64,000 nt of DNA, taken from positions 2,567,001 to 2,631,000 of the forward strand of contig NZ_CP104694.1 of NCBI RefSeq assembly GCF_025398735.1. Reading direction: 5' to 3'. The notes below the pieces were generated by a model that was given only the letters and a program-made list of their open reading frames with translations, had not been told where the DNA came from and did not search any database. Source of the DNA: Tahibacter amnicola (lineage in GTDB: Bacteria > Pseudomonadota > Gammaproteobacteria > Xanthomonadales > Rhodanobacteraceae). Made by a program: the position numbers and the translations under genes. This document shows, piece by piece, positions 1 to 9,077 of this stretch; within the stretch, counting starts at the first letter, position 1, and every line of letters starts with the position of its first letter.

Positions 1-1389
1 TCCGACCGCTACACCTGGCGCGACAGCGCAGGACGCCCGCGCAGTGCGGCCATGGTCCGCAATACCCAGCGTGATCCCGCCAGCAAGTACGGCGGTTATC
101 TGCGCCAGCTGACCTACCAGCTGGCAGACCAGTCGACGCGTACGGTGACCGGTTCGTTCAACGGTCATCCGGGATTCGGTTACGTCGTATCTCATTTCGG
201 CAATGGACTGGGCAGCTGGGGCGTGGCCGGCTATGACACGCCCGGCCAGTTCCGCACGCTGTTTGCCGGTCGTCACCACGCCATCCATCGCTATACGCAG
301 ACGTTCCAATTTGCCGGCATGAACGGCAGCGGCGGCGTCAGCCAGTACCCGGTGGGCATCACGATCGACTGGACCTTCGTCACCGGCCGCGATCACCCCC
401 TCTGGTCGATCAGCTACGACATGAGCAGCGCGCCCGTGAATGCGCTGGAGGGCGACAGCCGCTCCCCCTACGGCGACATGACGTTCGACGGCGCCGCGCC
501 AGGAACGGGCGATACGGTGATGGGCGCGGCATGGGGCGAGCGCTACAAGTTCACGACCACGGCCGGTCCGTTGACGCTGAACAGTCCCTGGGCCTGGACT
601 GCGCCCAATACGGTTCCCTACGCAAATTTGTGGACGCAGAACGTCGACGCCGAAATGGGCATGGTGCAGACGCAGACCATCACCCAGCAGGACGCCGGCG
701 GCTACTGGGGCTATGCGCGCTGGGGTTCGACCAGTGCGGCGGGTCCGGCCTGTACGTCCGGCACGACCTCAACCATGCCCTGCACCTGGAACTGGCCGTA
801 CCAGCTGAATCAGTACTCCTTCCTCGGTACCGATGACAGTACGATTTCCAAGCGCATCGCGTGGGGAACCAACTACGGTTTCCTGGGCAAGGCGAGCTAT
901 CCGGAGCTGGGCGACACGGGCATGCGGGCCGGCTGGCCGCGCCAGAGCTACAACCTGCACATCGTGCTCGATCGTCACTCGATCAGCCCGACCCTGAGCC
1001 AGGTGCAACAAGTGGAAACGGTGCAGAATGTCACCTTGACTGCGACGCAGGGACAGGTGCTGACCCAGGGGCCTGCCGGCGCGGGCCGGACCGACACCAA
1101 GCCCTACCAGCCGGCCGGCTACAACCACGTGTACGGCACCTGGGAGGTGCAGGCCGCGGGCAACGCGGTCAACCTCGGCGTGCAGGTCGGCAGCGGCACC
1201 CTGAACCGTCCCGTTCTTGTGGTGCGCGGTTACACCGGCAGCGCCCTTCCGGGTACGGTCCGGCTCAACGGCATGACGCTGGTGCGGGATGTGGACTACT
1301 TCCCGTCACTGGATGATGCCGGCGACGCGCTGTGGATCACGCTCAACCGCAATCTCTCGGGTAACAGCACGCTCATCGTGTCGCCCTGA
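1..1389 (+). CDS. Secreted/extracellular protein of unknown family, 5' end outside window
   Basis: The reading frame is already open at base 1 and the residues before the first ATG (base 52) look coding, so this is the C-terminal 462 residues of a longer protein. It is rich in Trp, Tyr, Gly, Asn and Thr, with beta-strand-like texture typical of exported carbohydrate-active or adhesive proteins. The last third (roughly residues 320-462) looks like an immunoglobulin-like or C-terminal beta-sandwich domain. No catalytic motif was recognised. It ends 61 bases before the GH44 gene on the same strand, so the two may be co-transcribed and act on the same polysaccharide; that link is inference from position only. 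Family unknown to me. Confidence 0.7.
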   Translation, partial: SDRYTWRDSAGRPRSAAMVRNTQRDPASKYGGYLRQLTYQLADQSTRTVTGSFNGHPGFGYVVSHFGNGLGSWGVAGYDTPGQFRTLFAGRHHAIHRYTQTFQFAGMNGSGGVSQYPVGITIDWTFVTGRDHPLWSISYDMSSAPVNALEGDSRSPYGDMTFDGAAPGTGDTVMGAAWGERYKFTTTAGPLTLNSPWAWTAPNTVPYANLWTQNVDAEMGMVQTQTITQQDAGGYWGYARWGSTSAAGPACTSGTTSTMPCTWNWPYQLNQYSFLGTDDSTISKRIAWGTNYGFLGKASYPELGDTGMRAGWPRQSYNLHIVLDRHSISPTLSQVQQVETVQNVTLTATQGQVLTQGPAGAGRTDTKPYQPAGYNHVYGTWEVQAAGNAVNLGVQVGSGTLNRPVLVVRGYTGSALPGTVRLNGMTLVRDVDYFPSLDDAGDALWITLNRNLSGNSTLIVSP

Positions 1390-1450
1390 CGACCTCCGGT
1401 CGCCGCTGCGGCGGCGACCGCCTCCAATCCGACTTCTTCCGGAGCTGTCC

Positions 1451-3625
1451 ATGCGTAACGGACTTTGGCTTTGGCTGCTGGCGTGCGCCCCGGTTTCGGC
1501 GCAGACGTCCGTGCCCGTCTACACCGATTCCCTGCAGTCCGACTTCCAGAATTGGAGCTGGGGCACCCATGCGCTGAACAATGCGACGCCCGTGCACGGT
1601 GGCAGCCAGTCGATAAGGTTTGATCCGGCTGACTGGGGTGGGCTGCTGTTTGCCCGTCCACAATCGAGCATCAACATCGCGGGAGTCGCCTCGCTCACGT
1701 TCTGGATTCACGGTGGCAGTGCGGGCAACCAGGTGCTCAAGCTCGCGCTGATCAACGGTGAGACCCGCGTGGCCGAGTTCGATGTGGCGCCGCGCACGGC
1801 AGGTGGCATCACGGCAGGTACGTGGCACCTTTTCACGCTGCCCTTCAACGCCAGCACTGGCCTGACCGGAGGCGAGTTCAACAAGCTGCAGATCATGGAT
1901 TTCACTGGCGGCAGCCAGCCTGCCGTCTATATTGACGACATTGTCTTCAACGGCCGTCCGATCCAGTCCGTCACCCAGACGGTGACGGTGAACCTGGGCG
2001 TGAACCGCCGCCCGATCAATCCGGACATCTACGGCGTCAACTTCGGCAGCACCGCCCAGCATGCGGACCTGCGCTATCCGGTGCGCCGTCATGGCGGAAA
2101 TGCCACGACGCGCGAAAACTGGCAGTTCGACACGCATAGCACGGCGTCCGACTGGTTCTACATGAACATCCCTGATGGCAACGGCACCGGCCTGCCCGGC
2201 AACTCGACCATCAACCAGTTCATCGACATCACCCGGCAGTACGGCGGAGAGCCGTTGATTACGGCTTCGATGATCGGATGGACCCCCAAGGATCGCGTCA
2301 AACGCTGGGGTTTCTCGATCGCCAAGTACGGGCCGCAGCTGAGCAACGAATGCCTCGCGGCGGGCAATCCGGACTGGTGCACGGCAGACGCCGGCAACGG
2401 CCTGTGCAATCCGCAGGTGAACACCACCGGCTACTGCGTGGCGAATCCGAACGGCAGCAATCCGCCGGGCTTCATCCGCAACAATGATCCGGCCGATACG
2501 TCGATCCCGATCACGCCGGCGTTCAACGCGCAACGCCTGGCGCACATCGCCAGCCGGCCGGGTGGCCCGGCGCGCTACGTATCGCTCGACAACGAGATCA
2601 TGCTGTGGCACTTGACGCACGGCGACGTGCATCCACAGCCCGTCAGCTACGACGAACTGTGGACTCGCACGCTGCAGTACGCGGACGCCATGAAGATGCA
2701 GGATCCGTACGTGAAACTGTTCGGCCCGGTGACCTGGGGATGGTGTGACCTGTTCACCTCCGCGCAGGATGCCAGTCGCGGCGTGAGCTGTGTCACCGGT
2801 CCGGATCGCGATGCGCACCAGGGGATGCCGCTCGCCGAGTGGTACCTCAAGAAGGTGTGCGACTACCAGAGTACCAATGGCGTTCGCCTGGTCGACTACC
2901 TGGATGTGCATTACTATCCGCAGGGCGACGAGACGCACGACCTGGCCGGTACCAATCCGGATCATGTCGACGAATCGCCGGAAACGGCGGCGTGGCGGCT
3001 GCAGTCGCTGAAGGAGCTGTACGACCCGAACTACACGTCCCCGTCGTGGATACGGGACAAGCCGCGCCTGATCCCACGGCTGCGCGAGTGGATCGACGCG
3101 CGTTGCCCTGGTACGAAGCTGGCGATCACCGAGTACAAGTGGGGTCCGGACTCGGGGGCCACGGGCGCGCTGGCACAGGCCGAGGTGCTGGCGATCTTCG
3201 GCCGCGAAGGCGTGGATCTCGCCACGCGCTGGGTCGCACCGGCCGAGGGCAGCTACGCAGAGGACGCTTTCCGCATGTACCTGGACTACGACGGCGCCAA
3301 CAGCCGCGTCGTCGGCGACAGTGTGCAGGCACTGTCCAGCGACGTCGACGCCCTGGGCGCGTATGCGGTGCACCAGGCGGGCCAGAAGGTCTTCGTGCTG
3401 TTGTTCAACAAATCCACATCGCCGCAGGATATCACCGTGAACCTGTCAACCCCGCTTACAGGTTCCTGGCGGATGTACCGCTTCGACGGCGCGCACCACT
3501 ACGCCCAGGCGGGCACGGGTTCCATCGCGGGCAACAGCCTGGTCATACCCGCTGTTCCGGCCCGCTCGGCGAGCCTGCTCGTACTGCCGGAAAGCGACGT
3601 GCTCTTCCGGAACGGCTTCCAGTAA
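1451..3625 (+). CDS. GH44-type endoglucanase/xyloglucanase, secreted
   Basis: This 724-residue protein starts at ATG 1451 with a signal peptide ending near VSAQ. Residues about 20-170 form a jelly-roll, carbohydrate-binding-like module. The glycoside hydrolase family 44 barrel follows (NPDIYGVNFG and RRHGGNATTR are typical early strands), then a C-terminal beta-sandwich. The acid/base Glu is expected at about residue 382 (SLDNEIMLW; most relatives have Pro after the Glu, here Ile) and the nucleophile Glu at about residue 561 (ITEYKWG). Their 179-residue spacing matches the family. GH44 enzymes hydrolyse beta-1,4-glucans such as cellulose derivatives and xyloglucan; substrate is not determinable here. 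The protein ends exactly in VLFRNGFQ, a tag-like motif shared with other exported proteins in this window. Confidence 0.88.
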   Translation: MRNGLWLWLLACAPVSAQTSVPVYTDSLQSDFQNWSWGTHALNNATPVHGGSQSIRFDPADWGGLLFARPQSSINIAGVASLTFWIHGGSAGNQVLKLALINGETRVAEFDVAPRTAGGITAGTWHLFTLPFNASTGLTGGEFNKLQIMDFTGGSQPAVYIDDIVFNGRPIQSVTQTVTVNLGVNRRPINPDIYGVNFGSTAQHADLRYPVRRHGGNATTRENWQFDTHSTASDWFYMNIPDGNGTGLPGNSTINQFIDITRQYGGEPLITASMIGWTPKDRVKRWGFSIAKYGPQLSNECLAAGNPDWCTADAGNGLCNPQVNTTGYCVANPNGSNPPGFIRNNDPADTSIPITPAFNAQRLAHIASRPGGPARYVSLDNEIMLWHLTHGDVHPQPVSYDELWTRTLQYADAMKMQDPYVKLFGPVTWGWCDLFTSAQDASRGVSCVTGPDRDAHQGMPLAEWYLKKVCDYQSTNGVRLVDYLDVHYYPQGDETHDLAGTNPDHVDESPETAAWRLQSLKELYDPNYTSPSWIRDKPRLIPRLREWIDARCPGTKLAITEYKWGPDSGATGALAQAEVLAIFGREGVDLATRWVAPAEGSYAEDAFRMYLDYDGANSRVVGDSVQALSSDVDALGAYAVHQAGQKVFVLLFNKSTSPQDITVNLSTPLTGSWRMYRFDGAHHYAQAGTGSIAGNSLVIPAVPARSASLLVLPESDVLFRNGFQ

Positions 3626-3641
3626 GCGGGCCCTGTTGACG

Positions 3642-4226
3642 ATGCCGGCGCGACCTGCGGGAATGCCGTTCCGACGCCGGTTCCGCGGGGCGTTGCGTGC
3701 TGGCATCGGCATATGCGAGCCTTTCCCGGCGAAGGCGCGGCCCTCCCGCCGCCCGGGTCCTGCAGGGAGCGGCGTGGAACTGCGACGGGAATGCGAACAT
3801 CTGGCCCGTCCGAAGGGACGGTCGCCCGCCTACGCACTGCGACTGTATTGCAACGGGGCACTCGTCTTCGACAGCGCGTGGGTGGCCATCACTCTGGAAG
3901 ATGCGCAGGCAGCCGACTGGCTGGCCAGGCTGGTGGAAGACGCCTGCCGTAGCGGATCGCTCGTGCCCCCGCCGGGCCGGCGGTCGCACCGTTCCACGCT
4001 GGCGTGGGACGGCGATCCGGACGACGACACCTCGGCCGTCGCAGCAGGGCGCGAGGCGAGGGCGGAGCACCTGGACGGACCGCGCCGCGGCGGACGCTGG
4101 TGTTGCGCGGTCAGCCCGGGCTTCCATTCGGGCGATTACGCGGGCCTGCTGGTGCGAAGCGGGCTGGCGGCCCGCTGGTTGTGCGAACAGGTCGTCGCCT
4201 TGCCAGCGCCAGTGACCCCGGGATAA
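3642..4226 (+). CDS. Hypothetical protein
   Basis: A 194-residue frame with good third-position GC in its second half (from about residue 45: ELRRECEHL, ALRLYCNGALVF, AADWLARLVEDAC), which reads like a small soluble protein with one beta-hairpin and an amphipathic helix. The first 40 residues are Arg/Pro-rich and may be non-coding, so the true start could lie further in; ATG 3642 is arbitrary and a TTG lies at 3636. No family was recognised. It sits between the GH44 gene and a small membrane-protein gene on the same strand. An overlapping minus-strand frame looks poorer. Confidence 0.4.
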   Translation: MPARPAGMPFRRRFRGALRAGIGICEPFPAKARPSRRPGPAGSGVELRRECEHLARPKGRSPAYALRLYCNGALVFDSAWVAITLEDAQAADWLARLVEDACRSGSLVPPPGRRSHRSTLAWDGDPDDDTSAVAAGREARAEHLDGPRRGGRWCCAVSPGFHSGDYAGLLVRSGLAARWLCEQVVALPAPVTPG

Positions 4227-4279
4227 TCAGTGCCGTCGTAACCTACCGTCACCGATGTACAGGCGAACAGGAGGTTTTC

Positions 4280-4741
4280 GTGGAAGCAAGACGATTGCGG
4301 TTCTGGCAGCTGTGGTTGTTCGGCGTCACCATGCTGACGGTCGTATTCGGGTTGGCGCTGATGGTGGCGCCGGTGCTGGCCCGCCACGGATTTTCGTGGC
4401 TGTTCTATGGTTCACCCTTCCACATCGATACGTTTGGCGAGGCCGCCACGCGCTATATCACCTTCATTCACGGGGCGCTGGGGGCGGCGATCTTCGGTTG
4501 GGGTATTGTTCTGGCGTTTGTTGCGCATGGCCCGTTCGCCAACCGATCGCGCCTGGCATGGTCGGCTTTTGCAGCGTCCCTGTTCGGATGGTTCGTGCCG
4601 GATGTCCTGGTTTCCCTGGCGTTCGGTTTCTGGCAGAACGTCGCGCTCGATGCGGTGTTCTTCGTGCTCTATGTCGCGCCGCTCCTGGCGACCTGGAAGA
4701 TCTTCTGGCGTCCCGCATCCGCCGTTCCCGCCACGGCGTGA
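4280..4741 (+). CDS. Small four-helix integral membrane protein
   Basis: A 153-residue protein starting at GTG 4280, chosen because a perfect AGGAGG lies at 4269-4274, five bases upstream, and because the first transmembrane helix begins soon after. Four hydrophobic helices are visible (about residues 9-30, 55-80, 90-110 and 117-140), separated by short polar loops with His and Arg residues. The family was not recognised with certainty; it resembles small uncharacterised inner-membrane proteins of Proteobacteria. A strong hairpin follows immediately after the stop and separates it from the convergent pectinacetylesterase gene. Confidence 0.75.
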   Translation: MEARRLRFWQLWLFGVTMLTVVFGLALMVAPVLARHGFSWLFYGSPFHIDTFGEAATRYITFIHGALGAAIFGWGIVLAFVAHGPFANRSRLAWSAFAASLFGWFVPDVLVSLAFGFWQNVALDAVFFVLYVAPLLATWKIFWRPASAVPATA

Positions 4742-4746
4742 TGGCG

Positions 4747-4781
4747 CGGCACGGCGTCTGCGCATGAGGGACGCCGTGCCG
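4747..4781. terminator. Bidirectional hairpin between convergent genes
   Basis: Bases 4747-4758 (CGGCACGGCGTC) pair perfectly with 4770-4781 over an 11-base loop. This 12-bp GC-rich stem lies exactly between the stop of the membrane-protein gene (4741) and the stop of the minus-strand hydrolase (4790). There is no clear T-run, so its termination role is inferred from strength and position. Confidence 0.6.
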
Positions 4782-4789
4782 TGTGCGGG

Positions 4790-6028
4790 CTAGGGACAGG
4801 CGGGATTCCGGTAGACGTAACGACGTGGCGTTTCATCGCGCCAGAATCGGCCGACCAGGTCGCGATAGGTCCGGCCGTTCTGTCCTGCGTTGAATGCCGT
4901 ATTGCTGCCGCTCAAGGTGTGATAGACGTCGCCGCTGCTGAACAGCCAGGGGGCGGCTGCCAGCGCCTGGGTCATGCGACAGCGCCATTCCTCGCGTGCG
5001 GGGTCGTTCAGGTCGTCCAGGCCCAGACGCGCCACGGCGACGGCGTCCAGTGTGCTGTTCTGGAGCAGTACCTTCAGGCCCAGGCCGTTGGTGGCCGAAG
5101 TCAGGTAGGAATAATCCACCGACAGAAAAGTACACAAAGATGGATCCAGTCCGCGGGCGATGCGATCTGCTTCGCAGAAGGTGTCGAAGCGCGCACGCCA
5201 GAAACGACGGTTCTGCGCAGCCACGGCGTTGACGTTGGTCAGATGACTGTCACCGATGGTGTGGCCCGGAACGTCCCAGCCGTCCAGCACGAAGGCGCCG
5301 TCAATCACGAAGCGCAGGCGATCCGCCTGGTGCGTCACCGGCAGCAGCGTGGTCAGCGCTTCGGCGTTTGCCGCCAGGCCGAAACCGCCCGCTGACGTGC
5401 CGACGAACAGCACGCGTTGCGATCCGTCGTCCACGAGTCCGTGCTCACGCTGGAGCGATTCCAGCGCAGCCTGCACATTGGCGCGCCCGGAAAAATACCA
5501 CCCGCACGTGCTCGCATCCGTGCACCCGGGCGTTGCCGAGGTGATGCGCCGCAATGACGTCGCGCCGGACCATTGGTCGCTGGAGCAGTAATTGAGCTGC
5601 ACCAGGTTGGCGGCGTAGAAGTCCGGATTGACCGTTGGCAGGGGGTTGAGAATGCCCGCGTGCGGAATGCGTCGCCACTGTCCGTTTCCGATCGGCGAGG
5701 TGGTCGTCAACCGGTGATTTCGATTGGCACACTGCAGCGTCAGGTCGTCGCAACTGCCGCCGCCTTCGAACAGGATCACCCAGTTTTTCGAGCCGGTGGG
5801 TGACGGACGGAATTCATAGCCCGCGGCGCTGCCGTCGTTGCAGCGGGCCTGCGCCCAGTGCGAATCCATCTCGGCGGGTTTCACTGTCAGCCAGCAGTCC
5901 GGCGCGCCGGCGCGGCAGGCCGGCGGCAATGCCGGCGCGGTACGCACAGGTTCGGATGCACCGGCGGTGCCAGGCGGCCCGTGTAACGTGGCCAATGCCA
6001 GCGCGGCGGCCAACGCGGAGGTCTTCAT
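4790..6028 (-). CDS. Pectinacetylesterase-family (Notum-like) secreted hydrolase
   Basis: This 412-residue protein has a signal peptide (about residues 1-24, cleavage near TAGAS). It has the alpha/beta-hydrolase layout of the pectinacetylesterase family: WVILFEGGGSC (oxyanion strand, about residue 83), the FVGTSAGGFG nucleophile elbow with Ser at about 212, and a candidate catalytic His at about 370 (VYHTLSG). About twelve cysteines, including the GGGSCDD and ASTCGWY types, suggest disulphides. Family members deacetylate pectin or, in animals, remove palmitoleate from Wnt; bacterial substrates are mostly unknown. With the GH44 gene nearby, plant or other polysaccharide deacetylation is a reasonable inference. 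It is divergent from the phosphodiesterase gene with about 200 bases between the starts. Confidence 0.85.
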   Translation of the reverse strand: MKTSALAAALALATLHGPPGTAGASEPVRTAPALPPACRAGAPDCWLTVKPAEMDSHWAQARCNDGSAAGYEFRPSPTGSKNWVILFEGGGSCDDLTLQCANRNHRLTTTSPIGNGQWRRIPHAGILNPLPTVNPDFYAANLVQLNYCSSDQWSGATSLRRITSATPGCTDASTCGWYFSGRANVQAALESLQREHGLVDDGSQRVLFVGTSAGGFGLAANAEALTTLLPVTHQADRLRFVIDGAFVLDGWDVPGHTIGDSHLTNVNAVAAQNRRFWRARFDTFCEADRIARGLDPSLCTFLSVDYSYLTSATNGLGLKVLLQNSTLDAVAVARLGLDDLNDPAREEWRCRMTQALAAAPWLFSSGDVYHTLSGSNTAFNAGQNGRTYRDLVGRFWRDETPRRYVYRNPACP

Positions 6029-6232
6029 GGTAGTCCCTTGGCGAATGAGTCATGCCAAGGAACGTCCGGTATCTGCAATGGTTGACCGGGAGGATGCGTC
6101 GCATCGCAGTGGCTGCGCCGGTAAGGACGGCGTAGCATGACCGACATCACATTCCGGTGCCCGGATGCGACACGATAGCGTCATCGCGCCACCCTACAGT
6201 CCCCCGCGCAGGGGTTGCGCGAGGAGGAAAAT

Positions 6233-7354
6233 ATGCGTGGAATGACACGGATTGTACTGGTCGCCGTGTGGGCGCTGGGTGCCGGGATGGGCACGCACGA
6301 CGCATTGGCTGACATGGCACAGGCTCCGGCGCCGATCGTGATCGGCCATCGTGGTGCCAGTGGCTATCGGCCCGAGCACACACTGGCCAGCTACGAGATG
6401 GCGATCGACCTGGGTGCGGATTTCATCGAGCCGGACCTGGTCAGTACGCGCGACGGCGTGCTCATTGCGCGGCACGAGAACGAGATCTCGGCGACAACGG
6501 ATGTCGCCGCACATCCGGAGTTCGCCGCGCGACGCACCACCAGAACCATTGATGGAACGCCGGTTACCGGCTGGTTCACCGAGGACTTCTCACTGGCGGA
6601 AATCAAGACGCTTCGCGCACGTGAACGCATCCCCGCGATTCGTCAACGCAACACGGTATACGACGACCGCTATGAGGTGCCGACGCTGGAGGAAGTGATC
6701 CGCCTGGTGCAGCGCAAGGAGCGGCAGCTGCGGCGACGGATCGGACTGTATCCGGAAACCAAGCACCCGAGCTATTTCGATGCGATGGGCTTGTCGCTGG
6801 AGGAACCGCTGGTTTCCATGCTGCATGCGCACGGTTACAGGCAACGTTCTTCGGCGGTGTTTATCCAGTCCTTCGAAGTCGGCAACCTGCGCCAGCTGCG
6901 TCACCACACGCGGCTGCGCCTGGTGCAGCTGGTCCACGACAGTGGTCGTCCCTACGACTTCGAGCTCAATGGTGACCCGCGCACCTACGCTGATCTGGTG
7001 ACTCCGGCGGGGCTGGCGGAGGTGGCCACGTATGCGGACGGAATCGGCGTGAACAAGAACCTCGTGGTACCGCGGGATTCCGCGGGCAACCTTCTGCCCC
7101 CGACGACGCTGGTACCGCGCGCCCACGCCCTGGGGCTGATCGTCCATGCCTGGACGTTCCGCAATGAGAACACCTTCCTGCCGTTGAGCCTGCGCGTCGC
7201 GGGGCCTAATGGTGCCGATATGCCGGCGTTTTACGGCAAGGCGATCGACGAATACGCGCTGTTCTACCGGCTCGGCGTGGACGGCGTGTTCAGTGACAAC
7301 CCGGACACCGCCCGGGAGGCCATGCGGCGCCAGGGATCTGTGGGCGTCAGGTAA
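6233..7354 (+). CDS. glpQ: Periplasmic glycerophosphodiester phosphodiesterase
   Basis: This 373-residue protein of the GP-PDE TIM-barrel family hydrolyses glycerophosphodiesters to glycerol-3-phosphate and an alcohol. ATG 6233 is preferred over an upstream in-frame TTG because GAGGAGGAAAAT stands directly before it. A signal peptide ends near ALADM. The GHRGASGYRPEHT block carries the catalytic His-Arg (His about 39), followed by the metal-binding EPDLVSTRDG and the second catalytic His in IARHENE. The long insertion between strands 2 and 3 (TRTIDG to PAIRQR) is typical of the periplasmic GlpQ type rather than cytosolic UgpQ. No glpT neighbour is seen. The stop overlaps the 3' end of the convergent membrane-protein gene by eight bases. 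Confidence 0.9.
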   Translation: MRGMTRIVLVAVWALGAGMGTHDALADMAQAPAPIVIGHRGASGYRPEHTLASYEMAIDLGADFIEPDLVSTRDGVLIARHENEISATTDVAAHPEFAARRTTRTIDGTPVTGWFTEDFSLAEIKTLRARERIPAIRQRNTVYDDRYEVPTLEEVIRLVQRKERQLRRRIGLYPETKHPSYFDAMGLSLEEPLVSMLHAHGYRQRSSAVFIQSFEVGNLRQLRHHTRLRLVQLVHDSGRPYDFELNGDPRTYADLVTPAGLAEVATYADGIGVNKNLVVPRDSAGNLLPPTTLVPRAHALGLIVHAWTFRNENTFLPLSLRVAGPNGADMPAFYGKAIDEYALFYRLGVDGVFSDNPDTAREAMRRQGSVGVR

Positions 7355-7724
7355 ATGCGAGCGTGATCGCGGCGACGAGGCCCAGTCCGATCCACCCCGG
7401 ATGACGGCCTCGTGTCCCGAGAAGAACGAGGACGGCGCTTGCCGCGGTCGCAACGAAGATCGCGTCCAGCAGGAACGATCGCAGGTCCGCGTCCGACCGC
7501 GAAACGCGGATCAGCACGGCCGCTATCATCCACCCCATGACGGTGACGATGTGCCACGTTGCCCAGAGTATCCGTACATGGCGCTCCGCGAGAGGCGGCG
7601 CGGGCAGATGCGCGGCGACGCCGCGGGCGCGGACATGGCGGAATATCAGCCATTCCCCCAGGCTGGAGTGAATGGCGCCGATGCCGATCATCAGGAGACC
7701 GGCCGTCATCAGTGCGGTGTTCAT
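7347..7724 (-). CDS. Small four-helix membrane protein
   Basis: A 125-residue protein starting at ATG 7724 (MNTALMTAG). Four predicted membrane helices are visible (about residues 5-25, 48-70, 85-102 and 106-123), with a conserved-looking HSSLGEWLIFR segment after helix 1. No named family was recognised with confidence; proteins of this layout are common uncharacterised inner-membrane proteins. Upstream in-frame codons to 7835 lack hydrophobic or coding character and were left out. The 3' end overlaps the convergent glpQ-like gene by eight bases. Confidence 0.7.
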   Translation of the reverse strand: MNTALMTAGLLMIGIGAIHSSLGEWLIFRHVRARGVAAHLPAPPLAERHVRILWATWHIVTVMGWMIAAVLIRVSRSDADLRSFLLDAIFVATAASAVLVLLGTRGRHPGWIGLGLVAAITLAFT

Positions 7725-7886
7725 GGATTCTCGGCACGCAGGATGGTGGAAGGGGGATGGTGGAAACGACGCAGCTTGACGAGCTGGGGGAATTATTTCA
7801 CTGGCACGGCCCGGTGATGTTGCGCGAAGCGTCACGCCCGGGGCGCGGGCCTGTGGTCGTTCGTCGCAGGCTGTGCGGCAGTCGTG

Positions 7887-9077
7887 TCAGGTGATTCCCG
7901 TGACTGCCTCGGCAGGCGAAAGCGGTACCTGGATGGCGAAATGCACACCCTTGCCCGGCGTGCTTTCGCATTGGATCTCACCGCCAAGCTTGTCGCACAC
8001 GAGAGTCTTGACGATGTTCATGCCCAGGCCGCTGCCGCCGCAGCCTGGTTTGGTCGTGAAGTAATTCTCAAAAATGTGTGGCAGGTGCTGCGTCGCGATG
8101 CCGGCGCCGTCGTCCCGGTAGTCGATCTTGAGCTGGCCGTCCGACGTGGCGTAGTCGATCGTAATGGTTCCCGCCACGTTCTCGTCGTAGCCGTGGACGA
8201 GGGAGTTTTCGATCAGGTTGGTGAATATCTGGGCAAACGCCCCGGGATAGGTGACGAACTCCAGATCCGAAGGGCCATTGACCTGCACCTTGATGCTCGA
8301 ATGCTTCAGACGCGGCCGCAGACTGATGAGTACCTTGTCGAGGTAGGAGCCGAAGCGGATGCTGTAGCGCACGTCGGCGCACTGGTCGACAGCGACCGCC
8401 TTGAAACTCTGCACGGTGGTCGCGGCGAAGCTCAGACCATTGCAGGCCATCTCCAGCGAGCGCAGGGCCGTATCGATCAACTGGGTCAGTTCCGCCGTGT
8501 CGACGGTGCGCTGGGACATCGCCTTGCTGACGGCGCGCATCCGGTCGGTAAGAGAGCTGAGTACCAGTTGGGCATTGCCCAGCGGTGTTGCCAGCTCGTG
8601 AGCCAGGGCGCCGACAAGGTGTCCCAGCTGGGCGAGCTTTTCGTTTTCCTGCAACCGGGCCAGCTGCAGCTCGCGGGTTCGCTTGAGCATCAGCTGGTTG
8701 CTGACGCGAACCAGCAGCTCCTGCTGCTGCACGGGCTTGCAGATGTAGTCGGCGGCTCCGACGGCGAATCCGCGTTCGATGTCTTCCGGCTGGGTCCGCG
8801 CTGTAACAAAGACAACGGGCACGTCGCGACTGGTGGGATCGGCCTTCAGACGGCGGCAGGTTTCGTAGCCGTCGATGTCGGGCATCATGACGTCCAGCAG
8901 GATCAGGTCGGGTCGCAGTTTGTGCGAGATGCGCAATGCGGTCGCACCGTTGGTCGCGACGGCCAGGTTAAAATCGCTACGCTTAAGGTAGCGTCGCAGC
9001 AGGTTGATGTTTCCTGGCTGGTCGTCCACCAGCAGGATCGTCGCTGCCGAGCTGGCATTCTCAATCGGCGTGTACAT
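7887..9077 (-). CDS. Receiver-histidine kinase (response regulator fused to HATPase)
   Basis: This 396-residue cytosolic protein starts at ATG 9077. An N-terminal receiver domain (about 12-130) has acidic residues at DD18-19, phospho-acceptor Asp62 (LDVMMPDIDG) and Lys114 (CKP). A short coiled linker leads to a dimerisation helix with H-box His160 in the atypical ALAHELATPLGN, then an HATPase_c domain with N-box (NLIENSLVHG), G1 (DDGAG) and G2 (GSGLGMNIV). The order receiver then kinase means it is probably driven by another kinase. The adjacent hybrid kinase, whose stop codon overlaps this start by 17 bases, is the obvious partner, and the overlap implies translational coupling. No transmembrane segment or DNA-binding output is present. 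Confidence 0.9.
   Translation of the reverse strand: MYTPIENASSAATILLVDDQPGNINLLRRYLKRSDFNLAVATNGATALRISHKLRPDLILLDVMMPDIDGYETCRRLKADPTSRDVPVVFVTARTQPEDIERGFAVGAADYICKPVQQQELLVRVSNQLMLKRTRELQLARLQENEKLAQLGHLVGALAHELATPLGNAQLVLSSLTDRMRAVSKAMSQRTVDTAELTQLIDTALRSLEMACNGLSFAATTVQSFKAVAVDQCADVRYSIRFGSYLDKVLISLRPRLKHSSIKVQVNGPSDLEFVTYPGAFAQIFTNLIENSLVHGYDENVAGTITIDYATSDGQLKIDYRDDGAGIATQHLPHIFENYFTTKPGCGGSGLGMNIVKTLVCDKLGGEIQCESTPGKGVHFAIQVPLSPAEAVTGIT

Noticed and set aside
1373-3373. A 666-codon minus-strand frame opposite the GH44 gene
   Set aside because: The GH44 protein has signal peptide, catalytic residues and family motifs; the opposite frame is Arg/Val/His-rich shadow.
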